The translations under genes and the position numbers were made by a program. Below the pieces are notes generated by a model that saw only the letters and a list, made by a program, of their open reading frames with translations, was not told the origin of the DNA and ran no database searches. From Rhipicephalus microplus (taxonomy: Eukaryota; Arthropoda; Arachnida; Ixodida; Ixodidae): 64,000 bases of DNA. The DNA lies in contig NW_027464602.1 of the NCBI RefSeq assembly GCF_043290135.1, positions 2,418,001-2,482,000 of the forward strand, read 5' to 3'. Positions 31,551-42,900 of this stretch are shown here, in pieces (position 1 is the first letter of the stretch; each line of letters begins with the position of its first letter).

Positions 31551-33610
31551 CTTCAAAGCTATCAGCACAAAGAAAAAAAAGCGCCGCACCACCACCGGGT
31601 AGGCTCGAAACCCCAACCTTTCGGTTAACAGCCGATCGCGCTAGCCAATTGCGCCATGGAGACAGTCCTGCTCCACTCTCACCACCATCAGAACATATCT
31701 TCAAAGCTATTAGCGCAAAGAAAAAAAGCGCCGCGCCACCACCGGGTGGGCTCGAACCTCCAACCTTTCGGTTAACAGCCGATCGCGCTAACCCAATGCG
31801 CCACGGGGACAGTCTTGCTCCACTCTCACCACCATCAGAACATATCTTCAAAGCTATCAGCGCAAAGAAAAAAAAGCGCCGCACCACCACCGGGTGGGCT
31901 AGAACATCCAACCTTTCGGTTAACAGCCGATCGCGCTAGCCAATTGCGCCACGGAGACAGTCCTGCTCCACTCTCACCACCATCAGAACATATCTTCAAA
32001 GCTATTAGTGCAAAGAAAAAAGCAGCACACCACTCCCGGGAGGGCTCGAAACTCCAACCTTTCGGTTAACAGCCGATCGCGCTAGCCCATTGCGCCACGG
32101 GGACAGTCTTGCTCCACTCTCACCACCATCAGTACATATCTTCAAAGCTATCAGCACAAAGAAAAAAAACGCCGCACCACCACCGGGTGGGCTCGAACCT
32201 CCAACCTTTCGGTTAACAGCCGATCGCGCAAGGCAATTGCGCCACGGAGACAGTCTTGCTCCACTTTCAACACCATCAGAACATATCTTCAAAGCTACAA
32301 GCGCAAAGAAAAAAAAGCGCCGCACCACCACCGGGTGGGCTCGAACCTCCAACCTTTCGGTTAACAGCCGATCGCGCTAGCCAATTGCGCCACAGGGACA
32401 GTCTTGCTCCACCCTCACCACCATCAGAACATATCTTCAAAGCTATCAGCGCAAAGAAAAAAAAGCGCCGCACCACCACCGGGTGTGCTCGAACCTCCAA
32501 CCTTTCGGTCAACAGCCGATCGCGCTAGCCAATTGCGCCAGGGAGACAGTCCTGCTCCACTCTCACCGCCATCAGAACATATCTTCAAAGCTATCAGCCC
32601 AAAGAAAAAAAAGCACCGCACCACCACCGGGTGGGCTCGAACCTCCAACCTTTCGTTTAACAGCCAATCGCGCTAGCCAATTGCGCCACGGAGACAGTCC
32701 TGCTCCACTCTCACCACCATCAGAACATATCTTCAAAGCTATCAGCACAAAGAAAAAAAAGCGCCGCACCACCACCGGGTAGGCTCGAAACTCCAACCTT
32801 TCGGGTAACAGCCGATCGCGCTAGCCAATTGCGCCATGGAGACAGTCCTGCTCCACTCTCACCACCATCAGAACATATCTTCAAAGCTATTACCACAAAG
32901 AAAAAAGCAACACACCACTCCTGGGAGGGCTCGAACCTCAAACCTTTTGGTTAACAGCCGATCGCGCAAGCCAATGGCGCCACGGAGACAGTCCTGCTCC
33001 ACTCTCACCACCATCAGAACATATCTTCAAAGCTATTAGCGCAAAGAAAAAAAGCGCCGCGCCACCACCGGGTGGGCTCGAACCTCCAACCTTTAGGTTA
33101 ACAGCCGATCGCGCTAACCCAATGCGCCACGGGGACAGTCTTGCTCTACTCTCACCACCATCATAACATATCTTCAAAGCTATCAGCGCAAAGAAAAAAA
33201 AGCGCCGCACCACCACCGGGTGGGCTCGAACCTCCAACCTTTCGGTTAACAGCCAATCGCGTTAGCCAATTGCGCCACAGAGACAGTCCTGCTCCACTCT
33301 TACCACCATCAGAACATATCTTCAAAGCTATCAGCACAAAGAGAAAAAAGCGCCGCACCACCACCGGGTGGGCTCGAAACTCCAACCTTTCGGTTAACAG
33401 CCGATCGCGCTAGCCAATTGCGCCATGGAGACAGTCCTGCTCCACTCTCACCACCGTCATAACATATCTTCAAAGCTATTACCACAAAGAAAAAAGCAAC
33501 ACACCACTCCTGGGAGGGCTCGAAACTCCAACCTTTCGGTTAACAGCTGATCGCGCTAGCCAATTGCTCCACGGAGACAGTCCTGCTCCACTCTCACCAC
33601 CATTAGAACA

Positions 33611-36411
33611 TATCTTTCAAGCTATCAGCCCAAAGAAAAAAAAAAGCGCCGCACCACCACCGGGTGGGCTCGAACCTCCAACCTTTTGGTTAACGGCCGA
33701 TCGCGCTAGCCAATTGCGCCACGGAGACAATTGTGCTCCACGCTCACCAACATCAGAAAATATCTTCAAAGCTATCATCGCAAAGAAAAAAGCAACACAC
33801 CCCACCCGGGAAGGCTCGAACCTCCAACTTTTTGGTTAAAAGCCGATCGCGCTAGCCAATGGCGCCACGGGGACAGTCCTGCTCCACTCTCACCACCGTC
33901 AGAACATTTCTTCAGAGCTATCAGCCTAAAGAAAAAAAGCGCCGATCCACCATCGGGTGGGCTCGAACCTACAACCTTTCGGTTAACAGCCGATCGCGCT
34001 AGCCAATTGCGCCACAGAGACAGTCGTGCTTCACTCTCACCACCGTCAGACCATTTCTTCAGAGCTATCGCCCCAAAGAAAAAAAAAGCGCCGCACCACC
34101 ACCGGGTGGGCTCGAACCTCCAACCTTTCGGTTATCAGCCGATCGCGCTAGCCAATTGCGCCATGGAGACAGTCCTGCTCCACTCTCACCACCATCAGAA
34201 CATATCTTCAAAGCTATTAGCGCAAAGAAAAAAAGCGCCGCACCACCACCAGGTGGGCTCGAACCTCCAACCTTTCGGTTAACAGCCGATCGCGCTAGCC
34301 AATTGCGCCACAGAGACAGTCTTGCTCCACTCTCAACACCATCAGAACATATCTTCAAAGCTACAAGCGCAAAAAAAAAGCGCCGCACCACCACCGGGTG
34401 GGCTCGAACCTCCAACCTTTCGGTTAACAGCCGATCGCGCTGGCCAATTGCGCCACGGGGACAGTCTTGCTCCACCCTCACCACCATCAGAACATATCTT
34501 CAAAGCTATCAGCGCAAAGAAAAAAAAGCGCCGCACCACCACCGGGTGTGCTCGAACCTCCAACCTTTCGGTTAACAGCCGATCGCGCTAGCCAATTGCG
34601 CCAGGGAGACAGTCCTGCTCCACTCTCACCACCATCAGAACATATCTTCAAAGCTATCAGCCCAAAGAAAAAAAAGCACCGCACCACCACCGGGTGGGTT
34701 CGAACCTCCAACCTTTCGTTTCACAGCCAATCGCGCTAGCCAATTGCGCCACGGAGACAGTCCTGCTCCACTCTTACCACCATCAGAACATATCTTCAAA
34801 GCTATCAGCACAAAGAAAAAAAAGCGCCGCACCACCACCGGGTAGGCTCGAAACCCCAACCTTTCGGTTAACAGCCGATCGCGCTAGCCAATTGCGCCAT
34901 GGAGACAGTCCTGCTCCACTCTCACCACCATCAGAACATATCTTCAAAGCTATTAGCGCAAAGAAAAAAAGCGCCGCGCCAACACCGGGTGGGCTCGAAC
35001 CTCCAACCTTTCGGTTAACAGCCGATCGCGCTAACCCAATGCGCCACGGGGACAGTCTTGCTCCACTCTCACCACCATCAGAACATATCTTCAAAGCTAT
35101 CAGCGCAAAGAAAAAAAAGCGCCGCACCACCACCGGGTGGGCTAGAACCTCCAACCTTTCGGTTAACAGCCGATCGCGCTAGCCAATTGCGCCACGGAGA
35201 CAGTCTTGCTCCTCTCTCAACACCATCAGAACATATCTTCAAAGCTACAAGCGCAAAGAAAAAAAAGCGCCGCACCACCACCGGGTGGGCTCGAACCTCC
35301 AACCTTTCGGTTAACAGCCAATCGCGTTAGCCAATTGCGCCACAGAGACAGTCCTGCTCCACTCTTACCACCATCAGAACATATCTTCAAAGCTATCAGC
35401 ACAAAGAGAAAAAAGCGCCGCACCACCACCGGGTGGGCTCGAAACTCCAACCTTTCGGTTAACAGCCGATCGCGCTAGCCAATTGCGCCATGGAGACAGT
35501 CCTGCTCCACTCTCACCACCGTCAGAACATATCTTCAAAGCTATTACCACAAAGAAAAAAGCAACACACCACTCCTGGGAGGGCTCGAAACTCCAACCTT
35601 TCGGTTAACAGCTGATCGCGCTAGCCCATTGCGCCACAGAGACAGCCTTGCTCCAATCTCAACACCATCAGAATATATCTTCAAAGCTATTTGCGCAAAG
35701 AAAAAAAGCGCCGCACCACCACCGGGTGGGCTCGAACATCCAACCTTTCGGTTAACAGCCGATCGTGCTAGCCAATTGCGCCACGGAGACAGTCCTGCTC
35801 CACTCTCACCACCATCAGAACATATCTTCAAAGCTATTAGTGCAAAGAAAAAAGCAGCACACCACTCCCGGGAGGGCTCGAAACTCCAACCTTTCGGTTA
35901 ACAGCCGATCGCGCTAGCCCATTGCGCCACGGGGACAGTCTTGCTCCACTCTCACCACCATCAGTACATATCTTCAAAGCTATCAGCACAAAGAAAAAAA
36001 ACGCCGCACCACCACCGGGTGGGCTCGAACCTCCAACCTTTCGGTTAACAGCCGATCGCGCAAGGCAATTGCGCCACGGAGACAGTCTTGCTCCACTTTC
36101 AACACCATCAGAACATATCTTCAAAGCTACAAGCGCAAAGAAAAAAAAGCGCCGCACCACCACCGGGTGGGCTCGAACCTCCAACCTTTCGGTTAACAGC
36201 CGATCGCGCTAGCCAATTGCGCCACAGGGACAGTGTTGCTCCACCCTCACCACCATCAGAACATATCTTCAAAGCTATCAGCGCAAAGAAAAAAAAGCGC
36301 CGCACCACCACCGGGTGTGCTCGAACCTCCAACCTTTCGGTCAACAGCCGATCGCGCTAGCCAATTGCGCCAGGGAGACAGTCCTGCTCCACTCTCACCG
36401 CCATCAGAACA
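33611..36411. repeat. 2.8-kb tandem higher-order repeat, copy 1
   Basis: This block (19 units) is followed directly by a near-identical copy at 36412-39211. Both start at a diagnostic ATATCTTTCAAGC variant. One visible difference is CCTTTCGG near 33976 against CCTATCGG near 36776. Confidence 0.85.
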
Positions 36412-36762
36412 TATCTTTCAAGCTATCAGCCCAAAGAAAAAAAAAGCGCCGCACCACCACCGGGTGGGCTCGAACCTCCAACCTTTTGGTTAACGGCCGA
36501 TCGCGCTAGCCAATTGCGCCACGGAGACAATTGTGCTCCACGCTCACCAACATCAGAAAATATCTTCAAAGCTATCATCGCAAAGAAAAAAGCAACACAC
36601 CCCACCCGGGAGGGCTCGAACCTCCAACTTTTTGGTTAAAAGCCGATCGCGCTAGCCAATGGCGCCACGGGGACAGTCCTGCTCCACTCTCACCACCGTC
36701 AGAACATTTCTTCAGAGCTATCAGCCTAAAGAAAAAAAGCGCCGATCCACCATCGGGTGGGC

Positions 36763-36793
<31 letters not shown>

Positions 36794-39211
36794 TCGCGCT
36801 AGCCAATTGCGCCACAGAGACAGTCGTGCTTCACTCTCACCACCGTCAGACCATTTCTTCAGAGCTATCGCCCCAAAGAAAAAAAAAGCGCCGCACCACC
36901 ACCGGGTGGGCTCGAACCTCCAACCTTTCGGTTATCAGCCGATCGCGCTAGCCAATTGCGCCATGGAGACAGTCCTGCTCCACTCTCACCACCATCAGAA
37001 CATATCTTCAAAGCTATTAGCGCAAAGAAAAAAAGCGCCGCACCACCACCAGGTGGGCTCGAACCTCCAACCTTTCGGTTAACAGCCGATCGCGCTAGCC
37101 AATTGCGCCACAGAGACAGTCTTGCTCCACTCTCAACACCATCAGAACATATCTTCAAAGCTACAAGCGCAAAAAAAAAGCGCCGCACCACCACCGGGTG
37201 GGCTCGAACCTCCAACCTTTCGGTTAACAGCCGATCGCGCTGGCCAATTGCGCCACGGGGACAGTCTTGCTCCACCCTCACCACCATCAGAACATATCTT
37301 CAAAGCTATCAGCGCAAAGAAAAAAAAGCGCCGCACCACCACCGGGTGTGCTCGAACCTCCAACCTTTCGGTTAACAGCCGATCGCGCTAGCCAATTGCG
37401 CCAGGGAGACAGTCCTGCTCCACTCTCACCACCATCAGAACATATCTTCAAAGCTATCAGCCCAAAGAAAAAAAAGCACCGCACCACCACCGGGTGGGTT
37501 CGAACCTCCAACCTTTCGTTTCACAGCCAATCGCGCTAGCCAATTGCGCCACGGAGACAGTCCTGCTCCACTCTTACCACCATCAGAACATATCTTCAAA
37601 GCTATCAGCACAAAGAAAAAAAAGCGCCGCACCACCACCGGGTAGGCTCGAAACCCCAACCTTTCGGTTAACAGCCGATCGCGCTAGCCAATTGCGCCAT
37701 GGAGACAGTCCTGCTCCACTCTCACCACCATCAGAACATATCTTCAAAGCTATTAGCGCAAAGAAAAAAAGCGCCGCGCCAACACCGGGTGGGCTCGAAC
37801 CTCCAACCTTTCGGTTAACAGCCGATCGCGCTAACCCAATGCGCCACGGGGACAGTCTTGCTCCACTCTCACCACCATCAGAACATATCTTCAAAGCTAT
37901 CAGCGCAAAGAAAAAAAAGCGCCGCACCACCACCGGGTGGGCTAGAACCTCCAACCTTTCGGTTAACAGCCGATCGCGCTAGCCAATTGCGCCACGGAGA
38001 CAGTCTTGCTCCTCTCTCAACACCATCAGAACATATCTTCAAAGCTACAAGCGCAAAGAAAAAAAAGCGCCGCACCACCACCGGGTGGGCTCGAACCTCC
38101 AACCTTTCGGTTAACAGCCAATCGCGTTAGCCAATTGCGCCACAGAGACAGTCCTGCTCCACTCTTACCACCATCAGAACATATCTTCAAAGCTATCAGC
38201 ACAAAGAGAAAAAAGCGCCGCACCACCACCGGGTGGGCTCGAAACTCCAACCTTTCGGTTAACAGCCGATCGCGCTAGCCAATTGCGCCATGGAGACAGT
38301 CCTGCTCCACTCTCACCACCGTCAGAACATATCTTCAAAGCTATTACCACAAAGAAAAAAGCAACACACCACTCCTGGGAGGGCTCGAAACTCCAACCTT
38401 TCGGTTAACAGCTGATCGCGCTAGCCCATTGCGCCACAGAGACAGCCTTGCTCCAATCTCAACACCATCAGAATATATCTTCAAAGCTATTTGCGCAAAG
38501 AAAAAAAGCGCCGCACCACCACCGGGTGGGCTCGAACATCCAACCTTTCGGTTAACAGCCGATCGTGCTAGCCAATTGCGCCACGGAGACAGTCCTGCTC
38601 CACTCTCACCACCATCAGAACATATCTTCAAAGCTATTAGTGCAAAGAAAAAAGCAGCACACCACTCCCGGGAGGGCTCGAAACTCCAACCTTTCGGTTA
38701 ACAGCCGATCGCGCTAGCCCATTGCGCCACGGGGACAGTCTTGCTCCACTCTCACCACCATCAGTACATATCTTCAAAGCTATCAGCACAAAGAAAAAAA
38801 ACGCCGCACCACCACCGGGTGGGCTCGAACCTCCAACCTTTCGGTTAACAGCCGATCGCGCAAGGCAATTGCGCCACGGAGACAGTCTTGCTCCACTTTC
38901 AACACCATCAGAACATATCTTCAAAGCTACAAGCGCAAAGAAAAAAAAGCGCCGCACCACCACCGGGTGGGCTCGAACCTCCAACCTTTCGGTTAACAGC
39001 CGATCGCGCTAGCCAATTGCGCCACAGGGACAGTGTTGCTCCACCCTCACCACCATCAGAACATATCTTCAAAGCTATCAGCGCAAAGAAAAAAAAGCGC
39101 CGCACCACCACCGGGTGTGCTCGAACCTCCAACCTTTCGGTCAACAGCCGATCGCGCTAGCCAATTGCGCCAGGGAGACAGTCCTGCTCCACTCTCACCG
39201 CCATCAGAACA
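36412..39211. repeat. 2.8-kb tandem higher-order repeat, copy 2
   Basis: Second copy of 33611-36411. Sequence after 39211 resembles that after 32577 instead (offset 6632), marking the edge of the duplication. Confidence 0.85.
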
Positions 39212-39826
39212 TATCTTCAAAGCTATCAGCCCAAAGAAAAAAAAGCACCGCACCACCACCGGGTGGGCTCGAACCTCCAACCTTTCGTTTAACAGCCAAT
39301 CGCGCTAGCCAATTGCGCCACGGAGACAGTCCTGCTCCACTCTCACCACCATCAGAACATATCTTCAAAGCTATCAGCACAAAGAAAAAAAAGCGCCGCA
39401 CCACCACCGGGTAGGCTCGAAACTCCAACCTTTCGGGTAACAGCCGATCGCGCTAGCCAATTGCGCCACGGAGACAGTCCTGCTCCACTCTCACCACCAT
39501 CAGAACATATCTTCAAAGCTATTAGTGCAAAGAAAAAAGCAGCACACCACTCCCGGGAGGGCTCGAAACTCCAACATTCCGGTTAACAGCCGATCGCGCT
39601 AGCCCATTGCGCCACGGGGACAGTCTTGCTCCACACTCACCACCATCAGTATATATCTTCAAAGCTATCAGCGCAAAGAAAAAAAAGCGCCGCACCACCA
39701 CCGGGTGGGCTCGAACCTCCAACCTTTCGGTTAACAGCCGATCGCGCTAGCCAATTGCGCCACGGGGACAGTCTTGCTCTACTCTCACCACCATCATAAC
39801 ATATCTTCAAAGCTATCAGCGCAAAG

Positions 39827-39834
39827 AAAAAAAA
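39827..39834 (-). terminator. Pol III T-run terminator of a representative unit
   Basis: Eight T residues on the minus strand begin 9 nt after the tRNA-like 3' end at 39844. Runs of 5-10 T occupy this position in almost every unit. Four or more T residues normally end Pol III transcription. GCGC words flank the run on both sides. Confidence 0.7.
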
Positions 39835-39854
39835 GCGCCGCACCACCACCGGGT

Positions 39855-39865
39855 GGGCTCGAACC
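39855..39865 (-). promoter_or_regulatory. Pol III B box of representative unit
   Basis: GGTTCGAGCCC matches the B-box consensus GGTTCGANNCC. It is conserved in most units; variants with GAAACTCC lose the first G. Confidence 0.75.
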
Positions 39866-39898
39866 TCCAACCTTTCGGTTAACAGCCGATCGCGCTAG

Positions 39899-39910
39899 CC
39901 AATTGCGCCA
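39899..39910 (-). promoter_or_regulatory. Pol III A box of representative unit
   Basis: TGGCGCAATTGG fits the A-box consensus TRGYNNARNNG at tRNA positions 8-19. It is strongly conserved along the array. Confidence 0.75.
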
Positions 39911-42900
39911 CGGAGACAGTCTTGCTCCACTCTCAACACCATCAGAACATATCTTCAAAGCTATCAGCACAAAGAAAAAAAACGCCGCACCACCACCGGG
40001 TGGGCTCGAACCTCCAACCTTTCGGTTAACAGCCGATCGCGCAAGCCAATTGCGCCACGGAGACAGTCCTGCTCCACTCTCACCACCATCAGAACATATC
40101 TTCAAAGCTATCAGCACAAAGAGAAAAAAGCGCCGCACCACCACCGGGTGGGCTCGAAACTCCAACCTTTCGGTTAACAGCCGATCGCGCTAGCCAATTG
40201 CGCCATGGAGACAGTCCTGCTCCACTCTCACCACCATCAGAACATATCTTCAAAGCTATTACCACAAAGAAAAAAGCAACACACCACTCCTGGGAGGGAT
40301 CGAAACTCCAACCTTTCAGTTAACAGCTGATCGCGCTAGCCCATTGCGCCACGGGGACAGTCTTGCTCCACACTCACCACCATCAGTACATATCTTCAAA
40401 GCTATCAGCACAAAGAAAAAAAAAACGCCGCACCACCACCGGGTGGGCTCCAACCTCCAACCTTTCGGTTAACAGCCGATCGCGCAAGCCAATTGCGCCA
40501 CGGAGACAGTCCTGCTCCACTCTCACCACCATCAGAACATATCTTCAAAGCTATCGGCCCAAAGAAAAAAAGCACCGCACCACCACCGGGTGGGCTCGAA
40601 CCTCCAACCTTTCGGTCAACAGGTAATCGCGCTAGCCAATTGCGCCACGGAGACAGTCCTGCTCCACTCTCACCACCATCAGAACATATCTTCAAAGCTA
40701 TCAGCACAAAGAAAAAAAGCGGCACACCATCACCGCGTGGGCTCGAACCTCCAACCTTTCGGTTAACAGCCGATCGCGCTAGCCAACTGCGCCACGGAGA
40801 CAGTCGTACTCCACTCTCGTCACCATCAGAACATATCTTCAAAGCTATTAGCCCAAAGAAAAAAAAAGCGCCGCACCACCTCCGGGTGGGCTCGAACCTC
40901 CAACCTTTCGGCTAACAGCCGATCGCGCTAGCCTATTGCCCCACGGAGACAGTCGTGCTCCACTCTCACCACCGTCAGAACATTTCTTCAGAGCTATCAC
41001 CCCAAAGAAAAAAAAGAGCCGCAGCACCACCGCGTGGGCTCGAACCTCCAACCTTTCGGTTAACAGCCGATAGCGCTAGCCAATTGCGCCACGAAGACAG
41101 TCCTGCTGCACTCTCACCACCATCAGAACATATCTTCAAACTATCTGCGCAAAAAACAGCCCCGCACCACCACCGGTTGGGCTCGAAACTCCAACCTTTT
41201 GGTTAACAGCCGATCGCGCTTGCCCATTGCGCCACGGGGACAGTCTTGCTCCACTCTCACCATCATCAGAACATATCTTCAAAGCTATCAGCCCAAAGAA
41301 AAAAAAGCGCCGCACCACCACCGGGTGGGCTCGAACCTTCAACCTTTCGGATAACAGCTGATCGCACTCGCCAATTGCGCCACGGAGGCAGTCGTGCTCC
41401 ACTCTTACCACCATCAGAACATATCTTCAAAGCTATCAGCACAAAGAAAAAAAAGCGCCGCACCACCACCGGGTGGGCTCGAACCTCCAACCTTTCGGTT
41501 AACAGCCGATCGCGCTAGCCCATTGCGCCACGGAGATAGCCTTGCTCCACTCTCAACACCATCAGAACATATCTTCAAAGCTGTTAGCGCAAAGAAAAAA
41601 AGCGCCGCACCTCCACCGGGTGGGCTCGAAACTCCAACCTTTCGGTTAACAGCCGATCGCGCTAGCCAATTGCGCCATGGAGACAGTCCTGCTCCACTCT
41701 CACCACCATCAGAACATATCTTCAAAGCTATTACCAGAAAGAAAAAAGCAACACACCACTCCTGGGAGGGCTCGAACCTCCAACCTTTTGGTTAACAGCC
41801 GATCGCGCAAGCCAATTGCGCCACGGAGACAGTCCTGCTCCACTCTCACCACCATCAGAACATATCTTCAAAGCTATTAGCGCAAAGAAAAAAAGCGCCG
41901 CGCCACCACCGGGTGGGCTCGAACCTCCAACCTTTCGGTTAACAGCCGATCGCGCTAACCCAATGCGCCACGGGGACAGTCTTGCTCTACTCTCACCACC
42001 ATCAGAACATATCTTCAAAGCTATCAGCGCAAAGAAAAAAAAGCGCCGCACCACCACCGGGTGGGCTCGAACCTCCAACCTTTCGGTTAACAGCCGATCG
42101 CGCTAGCCAATTGCGCCACGGAGACAGTCTTGCTCCACTCTCAACACCATCAGAACATATCTTCAAAGCTATCAGCACAAAGAAAAAAAAACGCCGCACC
42201 ACCACCGGGTGGGCTCGAACCTCCAACCTTTCGGTTAACAGCAGATCGCGCAAGCCAATTGCGCCACGGAGACAGTCCTGCTCCACTCTCACCACCATCA
42301 GAACATATCTTCAAAGCTATCAGCACAAAGAGAAAAAAGCGCCGCACCACCACCGGGTGGGCTCGAAACTCCAACCTTTCGGTTAACAGCCGATCGCGCT
42401 AGCCAATTGCGCCATGGAGACAGTCCTGCTCCACTCTCATCACCATCAGAACATATCTTCAAAGCTATTACCACAAAGAAAAAAGCAACACACCACTCCT
42501 GGGAGGGATCGAAACTCCAACCTTTCAGTTAACAGCTGATCGCGCTAGCCCATTGCGCCACGGAGACAGCCTTGCTCCAATCTCAACACCATCAGAACAT
42601 ATCTTCAAAGCTATTAGCGCAAAGAAAAAAGCGCCGCACCACCACCGGGTGGGCTCGAACATCAAACCTTTCGGTTAACAGCCGATCGCGCTAGCCAATT
42701 GCGCCACGGAGACAGTCCTGCTCCACTCTCACCACCATCAGAACATATCTTCAAAGCTATTAGTGCAAAGAAAAAAGCAGCACACCACTCCCGGGAGGGC
42801 TCGAAACTCCAACATTCCGGTCAACAGCCGATCGCGCTAGCCCATTGCGCCACGGGGACAGTCTTGCTCCACACTCACCACCATCAGTATATATCTTCAA

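Larger units (their letters stand above)
39844..39917 (-). tRNA. tRNA-Asn(GUU)-like, main-type representative
   Basis: Consensus unit, 74 nt. Acceptor 5' GTCTCCG; D-stem GCGC/GCGC with loop AATTGGCTA; anticodon arm ATCGG-CTGTTAA-CCGAA (four of five pairs); variable loop AGGTT; T-arm GGAGG-TTCGAGC-CCACC (one A-A mismatch); acceptor 3' CGGTGGT; G73. The first 65 nt closely follow animal tRNA-Asn(GUU). The acceptor pairs imperfectly: four Watson-Crick pairs, two G-U wobbles and a U-U. U33, the GTT anticodon and the Asn-typical discriminator G73 are kept. CCA is not encoded, as usual in eukaryotes. It may be a weak tRNA gene or a relic; hundreds of near copies exist in this window. Confidence 0.75.
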
